Counted from the first letter of the stretch, positions 1 through 10,226 are shown. The stretch is 64,000 bases of DNA from Lysobacter concretionis Ko07 = DSM 16239 (GCF_000768345.1 NZ_AVPS01000004.1:62001-126000); one strand, 5' to 3'. Numbers and translations: made by a program. Notes: generated from the letters alone by a model not told the origin.

Positions 1-3
1 GGC

Positions 4-1893
4 ATGAAGCCGGTACGTCTGGATGGCAGCTCGCTGACCCGCGCGGGTCTGGTCGCGGTGGCGCACGGTGCGCAGGTCGAGTTGGCGGAAGAGCAGTTGC
101 CCGCGGTCGCCCGTGCAGCGGACTTCCTGGCCGAGCAGGTGCGTCGGGAAGAACCGATCTATGGCGTTTCGACCGGGTTCGGCAGCAATGCCGATCGCCT
201 GCTGGGCGCGCACCGGGCGCGCGAGGCATTGCCTGGCGAGGAACCGACCGGCGAGACCCTGCATGCGGAACTGCAGCGCAACCTGATCGTCACCCATGCG
301 GTTTGTGTGGGTGAGCCGTTCGCGCCGAACGTGGTGCGGGCGATGCTGTGCATCCGCATCAACACCTTGATGCGCGGGCACTCGGGCATCCGCGTGCAGA
401 CGTTGCAGGCGCTGGTGGCGATGCTCAACGCCGGGATCGTGCCGGTGGTGCCGCAACTGGGCTCGGTCGGCGCATCGGGCGACCTGGCGCCGCTGTCGCA
501 CCTGGCCATCGTGCTGCTGGGCGGTGGCGAGGCGTTCTACCAGGGCGAGCGCATCGGTGGCGCGGAAGCCTTGAAGCGCGCCGGCCTGGCGCCGGTCACG
601 CTGTCCTACAAGGAGGGCCTGGCGCTCAACAACGGCACCGCGCAGATGCTGGCCTGCGGCGTGCTCGCGCTGTCGAAGCTGGAAGACCTGCTGGATACCG
701 CCGATCTCGCCGCGGCGATGACGATCGACGCGTTTGCCGGCCGCCTGGGCGCATTCGCCGAGGAGGTCCATGCGCTGCGCCCGCATCCCGGGCAGGTCGA
801 GGTCGCAGCCCACCTGCGCCGTCTGCTGGCCGGCTCGACCCTGGCCGACATTCCGTACCACCTCGTGCCGAAGTTCCAGCCATGGTCGCCGCGCGCCTGG
901 GACACGCCGGAGGCGCAGGCGCTGCGTTTCGACATCGGTTGGGACTGGGTGCCGCTGGACCAGCGCCACGGGCGCGAGAAGTTCTACACCCGTTTCCGTC
1001 CGTTCCGCGGCGGCAAGAAACATCAGCCGCAGGACAGCTACTCGCTGCGCTGCATCCCGCAGGTGCATGGCGCGGTACGCGATGCGGTGGCGCAGGCCGC
1101 GCGGGTGCTGGAAGTCGAACTCAACGCGTTGACCGACAACCCGATCGTGTTCCCGGATGCGAAGGCCGAGCACGTCGAGCAGCAGGTGATTTCCGCCGGC
1201 CATTTCCACGGCATGCCGCTGGCGCTGGTGATGAGTTACGTCAAGGCGTCGATCCCGGTGCTGGCGAGCATCTCCGAACGCCGGCTCAACAAGCTGGTGG
1301 ACCCGGCCACCAACGACGGCCTGCCGGGCTTTTTGATCGGTAACGAGGATGCGACCGAGTCGGGTTTCATGATCGTGCAGTACACCGCTGCGGCCATCGT
1401 CAACGACCTCACCAGCCGGGCGATGCCGGCGTCGGTGTATTCGATCCCGACCAGCGCCAATGCCGAGGACCACGTCTCGATGGGCGCCAACGAGGCGCGT
1501 CACGTACTGGCGATGGCCGACGACTTGGGCAAGGTGCTCGGGCTGGAGCTGTTCACCGCCGCGCAGGCGCTGGACCTGCGGATGGGCATGATCAACGCCG
1601 CTCGCGAACTGGCCCGGCGCGCCGACGCGGACGCGCTGGCGGTGAAGGTGGGCGGCGGTCCGCGCGATGGCGACGAGGGGCACGAGGCCTTCCTCGCCGA
1701 GGTCGACGCGCTGCGTGTCGAATTGACCGGTTCGAGCGGGTTCCGCCCCGGCCATGCGGTGGCGGCGGCGCACGCCGCGATCCGGGCGCGTATTCCGTTC
1801 CTGGAGCGCGATCGTGCGCTCGATGGCGATGTCGCCGCAGCCGTGCAACTGGTGGTCGACGGCGTCGTGCTGGCGGCCGCACGCACGGCCTGA
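4..1893 (+). CDS. HAL/PAL/TAL-family aromatic amino acid ammonia-lyase, enlarged
   Basis: Enzymes of this family remove ammonia from histidine, phenylalanine or tyrosine using a self-made MIO cofactor. The MIO triad Ala157-Ser158-Gly159 lies in GSVGASGDLAPLSHLA, the catalytic-loop Tyr53 in YGVSTGFGS, and the active-site signature DSYSLRC starts at Asp344. The position that sorts substrates reads Thr97-His98, nearer the Ser-His of histidine lyases than the His-Leu of tyrosine lyases. At 629 residues it is about 110 longer than HutH. The excess includes a Trp/Arg-rich insert of roughly 60 residues (about 280-340) just before DSYSLRC. No hutU or hutI lies nearby, so histidine degradation is not shown by context. 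Only three bases precede the ATG, so an earlier start cannot be excluded. Family confident, substrate open. Confidence 0.85.
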   Translation: MKPVRLDGSSLTRAGLVAVAHGAQVELAEEQLPAVARAADFLAEQVRREEPIYGVSTGFGSNADRLLGAHRAREALPGEEPTGETLHAELQRNLIVTHAVCVGEPFAPNVVRAMLCIRINTLMRGHSGIRVQTLQALVAMLNAGIVPVVPQLGSVGASGDLAPLSHLAIVLLGGGEAFYQGERIGGAEALKRAGLAPVTLSYKEGLALNNGTAQMLACGVLALSKLEDLLDTADLAAAMTIDAFAGRLGAFAEEVHALRPHPGQVEVAAHLRRLLAGSTLADIPYHLVPKFQPWSPRAWDTPEAQALRFDIGWDWVPLDQRHGREKFYTRFRPFRGGKKHQPQDSYSLRCIPQVHGAVRDAVAQAARVLEVELNALTDNPIVFPDAKAEHVEQQVISAGHFHGMPLALVMSYVKASIPVLASISERRLNKLVDPATNDGLPGFLIGNEDATESGFMIVQYTAAAIVNDLTSRAMPASVYSIPTSANAEDHVSMGANEARHVLAMADDLGKVLGLELFTAAQALDLRMGMINAARELARRADADALAVKVGGGPRDGDEGHEAFLAEVDALRVELTGSSGFRPGHAVAAAHAAIRARIPFLERDRALDGDVAAAVQLVVDGVVLAAARTA

Positions 1894-1917
1894 CAAGCGT
1901 CGCCCCGGCGGCGCGGG

Positions 1918-3801
1918 TTACCGCGTCGCCGTCGACTGGCTGGATTGCCAGCGTATGCAATCCCGACCGTCGGCCTTGGCCTGGTAAAGCGCCTCATCGG
2001 CACGCTGCAGGGCCATGGAGACGTTTGTGCTGCCATCCAGTGCGAGCTGGTGGACGCCGATGCTGGCGCTGAGCGGAATCTGCGTGTCCCCGCTCACGCA
2101 CGGCGTGTCGTGCAGGTGCTGGCGCAGGTCTTCGGCAACGAGGATGGCCGCTTGGCGATCCAGGCCGGGCAGGCCGACCACGAACTCCTCGCCCCCGAAC
2201 CTGGCCAGCAACGCGCCATGTGCGCGCAGCGTCTGGCCGATCGTGTGCGCGGCCCATCGCAGGCAGTCGTCACCGACCAGGTGTCCGTGGTGGTCGTTGA
2301 TCTGCTTGAAGTGGTCAAGGTCGATCATCAGCATCGACAGCGGCTGGTTCTGATTGTGCGATTGCACCATCAACTGCTCGAACCGCTCGATGAAATGCGC
2401 CCGCGTGTGCAGTCCGGTGAGGCTGTCGCGCTGGCTGCTCTCGCGCAGTCGCACATGCGCATCGCCGAGTTGGCTGAGCGCATTGCGCAACTCGGCTGTG
2501 CGTCGTTCGACCGTCTGCTCAAGCTCCAGCTTGGCGACACGGACGATCTGCTCGTTTTCGCTGCGCAACGCCGCATAGCGGTAGCCCAATGCGATCGACA
2601 GCAGCAGCATCTCGCTGGCTGATCCGATCTGCACGCCATATTCGGTGATGAAGTTTTTCGGCAGCAGACCGAATGCAATGGCGGCGAACATGCCGGTGCC
2701 CAGCAGAAGCATGGCCCAGGCCAGCAGGAAGATCTGAGCGGGCTTGTAGCCGCGCAGCATCACCATCACCGCCTCCACCGCGATCCAGCCGATGCTGACG
2801 AACACCGAGGCCGACGCGATCGGCGTGGAAATGCGGTAAGGCAGCCACAGGGCGGCGATGCCCAGCACAATGAAGAACCCGATCATCGCCAGTGCCACCC
2901 GGTCGCCGAACCGCCACCGCTGCTGCAACTCCAGGAAACTCCGTGCGAACTGCTGCATGCCCACCTGGGCCAGGCAGATCAACACAGGCACCGACTTGTC
3001 GGCCAGCCACGGCGAGTTCGACCACAGGTATTCGAAGCCCAGCCCGTTGAGGGTGAACAGCACCAGCCCGAATGCGGACAGGTGCAGCAGGTACCAGAAA
3101 TAGCTCGGGTCGCGCAGGCGCAACCACAGCACCAGGTTGTAGAAGAACAGCGCCAGCAGGATGCCGTAATAGAGGCCGATACCGAACTGGGCGTCGCGCG
3201 ACACCTCGGCAAAGGCCGCCGGCGTGTACAGCCACAGCGGTACCTGCATTGAGCTCTGGCTGCTCACCCGCACCATCAGGTCGACGGGTTCGCCCACGGG
3301 CAGGCGGACCCAGAAGTTCGGCAACCGATAGCGGATGCTGCGCGCATCGAATGGCAGCGCATCGCCGCCGACATGGCTTTCCACGCGCCCGTCGGCATGG
3401 ACGGCATGGACCTCGATGTGGTCGCTGAGCGCGTATTTCTGCACCAGCAGCCAGCGTGGTTCGCGCGGATTGCGGTTGATGATCCGCGCGTGGAACCAGT
3501 ACGCCCCCGGTTGGAATCCGAAGGCCGTATTGCCGTCCGCCAGGGACGCGAAACGCCCCGCATGCAGCATCGCCATCGCTTCCGGCAAGTCGTCCCGGCC
3601 TGGTACATCGTGGTAATAGCCGATGTACGGCGTCAGCTCCAGGCGGGAGGTCCGGGCATCCAGTTCAAGTGTGTTCGCGGAGGCGCTGACTGGAGCTGAT
3701 CTGGCAGGCGCGGAATCGGCAGGCATGGATGGCGCCGGCTGGCCGGAAAATACCAGCCAAAGCAATACTCCGCAGCCGACCCCCAACCGGTTCCATTTCA
3801 T
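1918..3801 (-). CDS. 7TM-DISM membrane diguanylate cyclase
   Basis: Predicted to make cyclic di-GMP from two GTP at the inner membrane in response to a periplasmic cue. In order: signal peptide (LLWLVFSGQPAPS near residue 15-27); a periplasmic beta-rich 7TMR-DISMED2-like domain (about 50-195, with the YWFHARIINRN-type core); seven membrane helices (about 205-400); a helical linker; and a GGDEF domain with DSLTGLHTR and GGEEF at residues 536-540. The four residues at the usual RxxD inhibitory position are AHGA, so product inhibition through an I-site is not expected. The gene ends 24 bases from the end of the convergent lyase gene and is divergent from the histidine regulator. The ligand is unknown. 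Confidence 0.88.
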   Translation of the reverse strand: MKWNRLGVGCGVLLWLVFSGQPAPSMPADSAPARSAPVSASANTLELDARTSRLELTPYIGYYHDVPGRDDLPEAMAMLHAGRFASLADGNTAFGFQPGAYWFHARIINRNPREPRWLLVQKYALSDHIEVHAVHADGRVESHVGGDALPFDARSIRYRLPNFWVRLPVGEPVDLMVRVSSQSSMQVPLWLYTPAAFAEVSRDAQFGIGLYYGILLALFFYNLVLWLRLRDPSYFWYLLHLSAFGLVLFTLNGLGFEYLWSNSPWLADKSVPVLICLAQVGMQQFARSFLELQQRWRFGDRVALAMIGFFIVLGIAALWLPYRISTPIASASVFVSIGWIAVEAVMVMLRGYKPAQIFLLAWAMLLLGTGMFAAIAFGLLPKNFITEYGVQIGSASEMLLLSIALGYRYAALRSENEQIVRVAKLELEQTVERRTAELRNALSQLGDAHVRLRESSQRDSLTGLHTRAHFIERFEQLMVQSHNQNQPLSMLMIDLDHFKQINDHHGHLVGDDCLRWAAHTIGQTLRAHGALLARFGGEEFVVGLPGLDRQAAILVAEDLRQHLHDTPCVSGDTQIPLSASIGVHQLALDGSTNVSMALQRADEALYQAKADGRDCIRWQSSQSTATR

Positions 3802-3908
3802 TGGCCGCCCCCACGCAAAACACCGCCCCGCCTTCGCGTTGTGTGACAGCTGTCGGGAGGACAGCCTTGCGCGTCGACTGTGGCCGGTATCGTAGCGCTC
3901 TATTTTGG

Positions 3909-3937
3909 TTGACGGACAGATCGCGACGGACTAACGT
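3909..3937 (+). promoter_or_regulatory. predicted sigma70 promoter of the his operon
   Basis: TTGACG (3909-3914) and TAACGT (3932-3937) are separated by 17 bases and lie just ahead of the first gene of the histidine cluster, inside the only sizeable gap before it. The -35 matches five of six consensus bases; the -10 is weak (TA...T). The palindrome at 3932-3949 starts exactly on the -10, which fits repression by steric block. Prediction from sequence only. Confidence 0.5.
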
Positions 3938-3949
3938 GCTAACACGTTA
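3932..3949. promoter_or_regulatory. palindromic operator candidate for the TrpR-like regulator
   Basis: TAACGTGCTAACACGTTA is an 18-bp inverted repeat: perfect 7-base arms TAACGTG/CACGTTA around CTAA. It ends 20 bases before the start codon of a TrpR/YerC-type repressor gene and overlaps the predicted -10. TrpR operators are also palindromes of about 18 bp with a similar arm layout. Inferred function: histidine-responsive autorepression of the regulator and the his genes behind it. Confidence 0.55.
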
Positions 3950-3968
3950 ATACATTGGTACAAAGTAG

Positions 3969-4280
3969 ATGAAGCGCCGCATTGCCGAAACCGAGAATTC
4001 GCCGGATGAGCTGGATCCCTTGGCATCGGCGTTTTCCGCCTTGCGCGATCCCGCCGAAGTTCGGGCATTTCTGTTGGATCTGTGCACGCCTGCCGAGTTG
4101 GAAGCCATGACTGACCGCTGGCTGGTGGTGCCGTTGTTGCTGCAGCGGATTCCCTATCGCGAAATCCACGAGCGCACCCAGGTCAGCGTGACCACCATTG
4201 GCCGCGTTGCGCGAACGATCGAATACGGCGCCGGCGGGTACGCCGCTGCCATTGCGCGTAGCGGTACCGGACCCGCCTGA
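3969..4280 (+). CDS. TrpR/YerC-family transcriptional regulator (predicted histidine regulator)
   Basis: A 103-residue all-helical DNA-binding protein of the TrpR-related YerC/YecD family. The helix-turn-helix is visible in [20 protein letters not shown] (about residues 59-78), followed by the family's glycine-rich tail [10 protein letters not shown]. Members of this family sit next to histidine genes in many bacteria and have been proposed as histidine-responsive repressors (HisR). Here it is the first gene before hisG, 53 bases away on the same strand, with a palindromic site in its own promoter. It is not TrpR itself, since no trp genes are near. The ribosome binding site is weak (AAAG). 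Confidence 0.85.
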   Translation: MKRRIAETENSPDELDPLASAFSALRDPAEVRAFLLDLCTPAELEAMTDRWLVVPLLLQRIPYREIHERTQVSVTTIGRVARTIEYGAGGYAAAIARSGTGPA

Positions 4281-4308
4281 CACCACCCGTCTGCCATCGA
4301 CCGAGCCC

Positions 4309-4323
4309 GCGGCTTTGGGCCGC
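4309..4323 (+). other. small hairpin between regulator gene and hisG
   Basis: GCGGC-TTTGG-GCCGC forms a 5-bp GC stem ending one base before the AAGG that could serve as hisG ribosome binding site. There is no U run and no histidine-rich leader peptide, so this is not a classical his attenuator. It might modulate hisG translation, or be incidental in this GC-rich DNA. Confidence 0.25.
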
Positions 4324-4333
4324 AAGGTCGTGT

Positions 4334-5272
4334 ATGTGCAATCACTTCTCTGGACCCCTGATGACTCCCCCCATTCCCGCCAGCCGCGATCGGTTGCGTA
4401 TCGCGATTCAGAAAAACGGTCGCCTCGCCGAACCTGCACGGGCGCTGCTCGCCTCGTGTGGCATGGGCTGGCGCGAGAGTCGTGACCGCCTGTTTTGCTA
4501 TGGCGAGAGCTTGCCGGTCGATCTGCTGCTGGTACGCGACGACGACATCCCGGGCCTGATCGCCGATGGCGTGTGCGACCTCGGCATCGTTGGCCGGAAC
4601 GTGTTGGCCGAACAGGATGGCGCACGGATCGGCGCGGGCCGTGCTTCGGCTTTTCGCGAATGGCGTGCGTTGGGGTTTGGCGCTTGTCGGCTGGCGCTTG
4701 CGGTTCCGGAAGGCTGGGAATGGAAGTCCCCGGCACAGCTGTCCGGCAAGCGGATCGCCACCAGCTACCCGGCACTGCTGGGGCGGTGGCTGACGCGCGA
4801 AGGCGTGGACGCGCAGGTTGCACTGCTGTCGGGTTCGGTCGAGATCGCACCGCGACTGGGTCAGGCGGACGCAATCTGCGACCTGGTTTCCAGTGGCGCA
4901 ACCCTCGCAGCGAACCAGCTCAAGCCGGTGGTGACATTGTTTGAAAGCGAGGCCGTTCTGGCCGGGCCGATCCACGCGCTGGACGCGGCGCGCGGTGAGT
5001 TGGTCGAGTTGCTGCTCCGCCGGTTGGATGGGGCATTACGCATTCGCCACAGCAAGCTGCTGCTGTTCCAGACCTCGCGTGAGTTGCTGCCTGGATTGCT
5101 GCCGCTGCTGCCCGATGCCGAATCGCCGACCGTGATGCAGGTGGATGGTGCCGACCATCTCGCCCTGCAGGCGTTGTGCCATGGCGCGCTGACCTGGCAG
5201 AGGCTGGAGGAGCTGAAACGTGCCGGTGCCTGCGGACTGATGGTGTTGCCGGTGGAGGGCATGCTGGCATGA
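4334..5272 (+). CDS. hisG: ATP phosphoribosyltransferase, long form
   Basis: First enzyme of histidine biosynthesis: joins ATP and PRPP to give phosphoribosyl-ATP in the cytoplasm, usually feedback-inhibited by histidine. The N-terminus carries [14 protein letters not shown] and [13 protein letters not shown]. The length (312 residues) and the C-terminal part from about residue 220 fit the hexameric long form with its own PII-like regulatory domain; no hisZ is present, as expected. ATG at 4334 has AAGG six bases upstream. The in-frame ATG at 4361 would start the protein at [11 protein letters not shown], closer to relatives, so the first nine residues are uncertain. The stop overlaps the hisD start. 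Confidence 0.95.
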   Translation: MCNHFSGPLMTPPIPASRDRLRIAIQKNGRLAEPARALLASCGMGWRESRDRLFCYGESLPVDLLLVRDDDIPGLIADGVCDLGIVGRNVLAEQDGARIGAGRASAFREWRALGFGACRLALAVPEGWEWKSPAQLSGKRIATSYPALLGRWLTREGVDAQVALLSGSVEIAPRLGQADAICDLVSSGATLAANQLKPVVTLFESEAVLAGPIHALDAARGELVELLLRRLDGALRIRHSKLLLFQTSRELLPGLLPLLPDAESPTVMQVDGADHLALQALCHGALTWQRLEELKRAGACGLMVLPVEGMLA

Positions 5273-6603
5273 GCGCGAGCCCGATGATGGACAGCGGTCG
5301 CGTTCGACCGCCCGCGCTGCGGTGGAGAGAGCTGGGCGCAGCCGAACGCCAGCAGGCTTTGCGCCGCCCTGCGCAGGTCGATGGCGCAGAGATCGCCGAG
5401 GTGGTGGCAGCCCTGATCGAGGATGTCCGCATGCGCGGCGATGTCGCGCTACGCGCACTGACGGCCCGTTTCGATGGCGTGGTGCTGGATGATCTTGCCG
5501 TGACCGAGGCCGAGTTCTCGGCCGCCGAAACGGCCGTGTCGCCCGCACTGGCCGCCGCGATCGGCGATGCCGCCGGTCGTATCGAACAGTTCCACGCCGC
5601 CGGCATGATCCCGCCATACGCCGTGGAGACGGCGCCGGGCGTGCGCTGCGAACGGGTGTTGCGACCGATCCGTCGGGTCGGCTTGTATGTGCCGGCGGGT
5701 TCGGCGCCATTGCCATCGACCGCATTGATGCTCGGCATTCCGGCGCGGCTGGCGGGTTGTCGGGACGTGGTGTTGTGCACGCCGCCACGAGCCGATGGCA
5801 GCGTCGATCCGGCGGTATTGGTGGCCGCAGCACACTGCGGGGTGCGCAAGGTGTTCAAGATCGGCGGCGCGCAGGCGATCGCGGCGATGGCGTTGGGCAC
5901 CGACAGCGTGCCGGCGTGTGACAAGTTGTTCGGTCCGGGCAATGCCTTCGTGACCGAAGCCAAGCGTCAGGTGTCCCGGTTGGAGGGCGGCGCCGGGATC
6001 GACCTGCCGGCCGGCCCGTCCGAGGTGTTGGTGATCGCCGACGCCGGTGCCAACCCCGGATTTGTAGCCGCCGACCTGTTGTCGCAGGCCGAGCATGGGC
6101 CGGACTCGCAAGTGATCCTGATCAGCGACGACGCCGATTTGATCAACCGCGTCGCTGCCCGGATCGAGCTTCAGCTGGCCGACTTGCCCCGCGCAGACAT
6201 CGCCCGTCATGCGTTGCGGGCCGCACGCATGATCCAGGTGGAAAACTTGGACGAGGCATTTGAGATCAGCAATGACTACGCACCGGAGCACTTGATCCTG
6301 GCAGTGCGCGATGCACGCGCCTGGTTGCCGCGGGTGCAAGCCGCGGGTTCGGTATTCCTGGGCGATTGGGCGCCCGAGGCGCTGGGCGACTACTGCAGTG
6401 GGACCAATCACGTACTTCCGACCAGTGGCGCTGCGCGTTTTGTCGGCGGCCTCAATGTCGCCAGTTTCCAGCTGGCGATCACCGTGCAGGAGGTCGACCA
6501 GCAAGGCCTTCGTGCGATCGGTCCGTGTGCGATCGAGCTTGCGTCCGCCGAAGGCCTGGATGCGCATCGGCTGGCGGTGGCGCGACGGCTGGACGTGGCA
6601 TGA
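5269..6603 (+). CDS. hisD: histidinol dehydrogenase
   Basis: Last two steps of histidine synthesis: oxidises L-histidinol to L-histidine with two NAD+, using zinc. The start chosen is the ATG in the ATGA overlap with hisG, giving 444 residues (E. coli HisD has 434). Zinc and catalytic positions are all visible: Gln and His in [11 protein letters not shown], the catalytic pair in YAPEHLIL, the zinc Asp in [13 protein letters not shown] and the C-terminal zinc His in [13 protein letters not shown]. The extra N-terminal 20 residues or so are rich in Arg and Pro. Second enzyme gene of the operon, translationally coupled at both ends. Confidence 0.96.
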   Translation: MSASPMMDSGRVRPPALRWRELGAAERQQALRRPAQVDGAEIAEVVAALIEDVRMRGDVALRALTARFDGVVLDDLAVTEAEFSAAETAVSPALAAAIGDAAGRIEQFHAAGMIPPYAVETAPGVRCERVLRPIRRVGLYVPAGSAPLPSTALMLGIPARLAGCRDVVLCTPPRADGSVDPAVLVAAAHCGVRKVFKIGGAQAIAAMALGTDSVPACDKLFGPGNAFVTEAKRQVSRLEGGAGIDLPAGPSEVLVIADAGANPGFVAADLLSQAEHGPDSQVILISDDADLINRVAARIELQLADLPRADIARHALRAARMIQVENLDEAFEISNDYAPEHLILAVRDARAWLPRVQAAGSVFLGDWAPEALGDYCSGTNHVLPTSGAARFVGGLNVASFQLAITVQEVDQQGLRAIGPCAIELASAEGLDAHRLAVARRLDVA

Positions 6604-7700
6604 GCACCTTGACGATGCCTTCCGACCCACTCGCGCTGGTCCGCAGTGACCTGGCCGGCTTCAGCGGTTACTCCTCGGCTCGCACGGCAAAGTTGGACGG
6701 CGACATCTGGCTCAATGCCAACGAATTGTCGTGGCCGAATGTGGTCGATGTGGAAGGCACACTGCGTCGCTATCCCGATCCGCAACCCGAGCGACTGCGC
6801 GCCGCGTTGGCACGACGGTATGGATGTTCGCCATCACAGCTGCTGGTGGGCCGGGGCAGCGACGAGGCCATCGATCTGCTCGTGCGCGCCTTGTGCCGGC
6901 CGGGCGGCGATACGGTCCTGGTCACCCCACCGACATTCGGCATGTACGCGGTGTGTGCACGCTTGCATGGCACCCGGGTGGTCGAGGTTGCGCTGAGCGA
7001 TGGTGCGGACGGTTTTTCCTGTGATTTCGAAGCAATCGCGCAAGTCGCGCAGACACAAGGGGTCAAGCTGGTGTTCCTGTGCTCACCCGGAAATCCGACC
7101 GGCAACCTGTTGCCGCTGGATGCCGTGGAAACATTGGCCCGCACCCTTGCAGGCCGCGCGCTGGTGGTGGTCGATGAAGCCTACGGCGAGTTTTCCCAAT
7201 CGCCGTCGGCGGTGTCGCTGCTCGCCCGGCACCGCAATGTTGCGGTGCTGCGGACCTTGTCCAAGGCCCATGCACTGGCCGGCGCGCGCATTGGCAGCGT
7301 GATCGCCGATGCCGCACTGATCACGGTGTTGCAGCGTTGCCAGGCACCGTATCCATTGCCCACTCCGTGCATCGATGTGGCCTGTCGCGCATTGGAGTCA
7401 TCGGCATGCGCGGCGACCGACGCCGATGTGGCGAGCGTGATCGTCGAACGCGAGCGGCTGGGTGCCGCACTGCAGGCCGCGACCGAAATCCGCCAGGTCT
7501 ACCCGTCCCGGTCCAATTTCCTGCTGGTACGGTTCCACGATGCGCAAGCCGCATTGGAGCGATTGCTTTCGGCCGGCATCGTCGTGCGCGACCAGCGCGC
7601 GACGCCAGGACTGGAGAATGCCTTGCGGATCACCGTCGGCAGCCACGCACAGAACAACCGGGTCATCGACGTGATCGACTCGCTGGAGATGGGCGCATGA
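6600..7700 (+). CDS. hisC: histidinol-phosphate aminotransferase
   Basis: PLP-dependent transfer of the amino group of glutamate to imidazole-acetol phosphate. The fold-type I signature is clear: substrate-side [14 protein letters not shown], the [10 protein letters not shown] loop, VVDEAYGEF holding the pyridine-ring Asp and Tyr, and Schiff-base Lys222 in [14 protein letters not shown]. Length 366 is normal. The ATG at 6600 overlaps the hisD stop as ATGA; an open frame continues upstream inside hisD but lacks homology. Cytosolic, part of the his operon. Confidence 0.96.
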   Translation: MSTLTMPSDPLALVRSDLAGFSGYSSARTAKLDGDIWLNANELSWPNVVDVEGTLRRYPDPQPERLRAALARRYGCSPSQLLVGRGSDEAIDLLVRALCRPGGDTVLVTPPTFGMYAVCARLHGTRVVEVALSDGADGFSCDFEAIAQVAQTQGVKLVFLCSPGNPTGNLLPLDAVETLARTLAGRALVVVDEAYGEFSQSPSAVSLLARHRNVAVLRTLSKAHALAGARIGSVIADAALITVLQRCQAPYPLPTPCIDVACRALESSACAATDADVASVIVERERLGAALQAATEIRQVYPSRSNFLLVRFHDAQAALERLLSAGIVVRDQRATPGLENALRITVGSHAQNNRVIDVIDSLEMGA

Positions 7701-8779
7701 GCGCGTTGACGCCGATCCTGTTCATTGATCGCGATGGCACCCTGGTGGAGGAGCCCGACGACTTCCAGCTGGATCGTCTCGACAAGTTGCGCTTCATCCC
7801 CGGTGTGATCCCGGCGCTGCTGAGGCTGCGCGACGCCGGCTATCAGTTTGTGATGGTGACCAATCAGGACGGACTGGGCACGCCGGCCTTCCCGCAGGCC
7901 GATTTCGACGGCCCGCACGAGCTGATGATGCAGGTGCTGCAGAGCCAGGGCGTGAGCTTCCGCGAAGTGCTGATCGACACCAGCCTGCCATCCGACAACG
8001 CGCCTACGCGAAAGCCCGGCATTGGTCTGGCACTGCATTACCTGAAGGATCGCAGTGTCGACTGGCCGCGCTCGGCGATGGTCGGCGACCGCGAGACTGA
8101 CAACGCCTTCGCCCGCAACCTCGGGGTTCGCGCATTCCAGTTGTGCACCCCGCAGTTCGGCGGTGAATGGGACTGGCCGGCCATCGCTCATGCGCTTGCC
8201 GATGCGCCTCGCACGGCGAGGGTGGAGCGCATTACACGGGAGACCCGCATCCGCGTCGAGGTCGATCTGGATCGCGTTGCCGAGCCGAGTATCACCACCG
8301 GGTTGGGATTCTTCGACCACATGCTGGAACAGATCGGCAAGCACGGAGGCTTTGCCCTGAGCCTGCACTGCGATGGCGACCTGCATATCGATGAGCACCA
8401 CACCGTCGAGGACAGCGCGCTGGCGCTCGGCCAGGCGTTGCGCGAGGCCTTGGGCAACAAGCGCGGGATCGGCCGTTACGGATTCACCCTGCCGATGGAC
8501 GAGGCCTTGGCGACGGCAGCACTGGATTTTTCCGGGCGCCCCTACCTGGCCTTTGAAGGTGGATTCCAGCGTGAGCGCATCGGTGACATGCCGACCGAAC
8601 TGGTGGCGCATTTTTTCCGGTCGTTGTGTGAAAGCGCCGGACTCAACCTCAACCTGCAGGTGCGTGGCGACAACGATCACCACAAGGTCGAGGCCTGTTT
8701 CAAGGTCGTCGCACGCGCGCTGCGGCAGGCCATCAAGCGCGAAGGCAGCGAGCTGCCCAGCACCAAGGGTCTGCTGTGA
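7697..8779 (+). CDS. hisB: bifunctional histidinol-phosphatase / imidazoleglycerol-phosphate dehydratase
   Basis: Two enzymes in one 360-residue chain. The N-terminal HAD phosphatase (residues 1 to about 165) has Asp11 and Asp13 in FIDRDGTL and the motif [10 protein letters not shown]. The C-terminal dehydratase (from about 170) has metal-binding histidine clusters in [23 protein letters not shown] and [12 protein letters not shown]. This fused form is typical of enteric and xanthomonad gammaproteobacteria; many other bacteria split the two. The start is set by the ATGA overlap with hisC. Confidence 0.96.
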   Translation: MSALTPILFIDRDGTLVEEPDDFQLDRLDKLRFIPGVIPALLRLRDAGYQFVMVTNQDGLGTPAFPQADFDGPHELMMQVLQSQGVSFREVLIDTSLPSDNAPTRKPGIGLALHYLKDRSVDWPRSAMVGDRETDNAFARNLGVRAFQLCTPQFGGEWDWPAIAHALADAPRTARVERITRETRIRVEVDLDRVAEPSITTGLGFFDHMLEQIGKHGGFALSLHCDGDLHIDEHHTVEDSALALGQALREALGNKRGIGRYGFTLPMDEALATAALDFSGRPYLAFEGGFQRERIGDMPTELVAHFFRSLCESAGLNLNLQVRGDNDHHKVEACFKVVARALRQAIKREGSELPSTKGLL

Positions 8780-9420
8780 GCAAGGTGGTGCTGATCGATG
8801 CCGGCGGCGCGAACCTGGGGTCGGTACGGTATGCGTTGGAGCGATTGGGCGCGCAGGTACAGGTCAGCTCCAGAGCCGAGGACATCGCATCGGCCGAGCG
8901 TGTGATCCTGCCCGGCGTGGGCGCGGCAGCGGGCGGGATGGCACGGTTGCATGAGCTGGGTCTGGTGGAGGTGCTGCGTGACCTGCGGCAACCGCTGCTG
9001 GGCATCTGCCTGGGGATGCAATTGTTGTATGACTCCTCCGAAGAAGGCGAAGTGGAATGCCTGGGGCTGATACCCGGTCGCATCACCAAGCTGGCTCCGG
9101 GTAGCCTCGCGCGATCTCCCGCGGCCGGCAGTGCCCCCGACACCGCCCGCCGCTCCCGGGTGCCGCACATGGGATGGAATCGCCTTCAGATCCGACGAGA
9201 GGATCCTCTGCTGGCGGGCATCGATGACGGTGCCCAAGTGTATTTCGTGCACAGCTATGCCGCGCCGCTCGGGAACGCCACCCTTGCGACCAGCGAAAAC
9301 GGCCAGGAGTTCTCGGCCGTGGTACGCAGCGGCAACCGCCACGGCGTGCAGTTCCACCCCGAGCGGTCCGCGGCGATTGGCGCGCGCCTGCTCGCCAACT
9401 TCCTGTCGATGTCATCGTGA
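8776..9420 (+). CDS. hisH: imidazole glycerol phosphate synthase, glutaminase subunit
   Basis: Class I glutamine amidotransferase that releases ammonia from glutamine and passes it to HisF. The triad is present: nucleophile Cys78 in GICLGMQLL, then His194 and Glu196 in FHPERS. The start is GTG, overlapping the hisB stop as GTGA. At 214 residues it is slightly longer than most HisH; an Ala/Ser/Arg-rich stretch near residues 112-130, before VPHMGWNRL, accounts for this. Acts as a heterodimer with the hisF product two genes on. Confidence 0.95.
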   Translation: MSKVVLIDAGGANLGSVRYALERLGAQVQVSSRAEDIASAERVILPGVGAAAGGMARLHELGLVEVLRDLRQPLLGICLGMQLLYDSSEEGEVECLGLIPGRITKLAPGSLARSPAAGSAPDTARRSRVPHMGWNRLQIRREDPLLAGIDDGAQVYFVHSYAAPLGNATLATSENGQEFSAVVRSGNRHGVQFHPERSAAIGARLLANFLSMSS

Positions 9421-10226
9421 TGAACCACCCAAACCCCTTCCTGTGTGCCAATGCCGTATTGGATTCCAGCCCGGTTGATCCGGTGTTTTTTGTCTATCCC
9501 GCCCTCGATGTCCGCAATGGCCATGTGGTGCGTCTGCAACAAGGCGATTACGCCCAAGAGACCCGCTATGCGGGGCTTCCGCTGGACGTGGCCGACCGTT
9601 ATGCCGACGCCGGCGCGGCCTGGCTGCACCTGGTCGACCTGGACGCAGCAAGGGTCGGGGGCTACACCCTGATTCCGTTGTTGCGTGCGCTGAAGGCCGG
9701 AACCGGGTTGCGGATCCAAACGGGCGGCGGGGTACGCAACCAGGGCGATGTCGAGGCCATCCTTGCTGCCGGCGCCGACAGGGTGGTGGTCGGTTCGTTG
9801 GCCGTGCGCTCGCCTGGGCTGGTGATGGGCTGGCTGCAGCGGTTCGGCAGCGAGCGGGTCACGGTGGCGCTGGATGCACGCCTGAGCGCCGACGGCTGTT
9901 GGCAATTGCCAACGGCCGGCTGGACCCAGGACAGCGGTGTGCAACTGGAGCCCCTGCTGCGTCGTTACGCCGATGCGGGCCTGCAGCATTTGTTATGCAC
10001 GGACATCGATCGCGACGGCATGCTCGGGGGTCCCAACCTCGACCTGTACCGGCACATCCGCGCGCTGGCCCCCGGCGTGAAGTTGCAGGCATCCGGCGGG
10101 CTGCGTGATGTGGCCGACATTGCCGCTGCACGCGAGGCGGGCTGTGCCGGTGCGATCCTCGGCAAGACGCTGCTGGATGGACGCCTGGCGCTGGCCGATG
10201 CGCTTGCGGAGCAGCGCGGGTGCTGA
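9420..10226 (+). CDS. hisA: ProFAR isomerase
   Basis: TIM-barrel isomerase opening the ribose of ProFAR to PRFAR. Core motifs: [20 protein letters not shown] with the catalytic Asp, [15 protein letters not shown], and the second catalytic Asp in [14 protein letters not shown]. The ATG at 9420 overlaps the last base of hisH, directly after an in-frame GTG at 9417. From either start the protein begins about 22 residues before the usual N-terminus. GTG at 9483 (giving MFFVYPALD) would match relatives better, so the start is unsettled. Confidence 0.93.
   Translation: MNHPNPFLCANAVLDSSPVDPVFFVYPALDVRNGHVVRLQQGDYAQETRYAGLPLDVADRYADAGAAWLHLVDLDAARVGGYTLIPLLRALKAGTGLRIQTGGGVRNQGDVEAILAAGADRVVVGSLAVRSPGLVMGWLQRFGSERVTVALDARLSADGCWQLPTAGWTQDSGVQLEPLLRRYADAGLQHLLCTDIDRDGMLGGPNLDLYRHIRALAPGVKLQASGGLRDVADIAAAREAGCAGAILGKTLLDGRLALADALAEQRGC

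Noticed and set aside
4281-4333. Histidine attenuator before hisG
   Set aside because: No leader peptide with consecutive His codons and no U-tract terminator; only a 5-bp hairpin.
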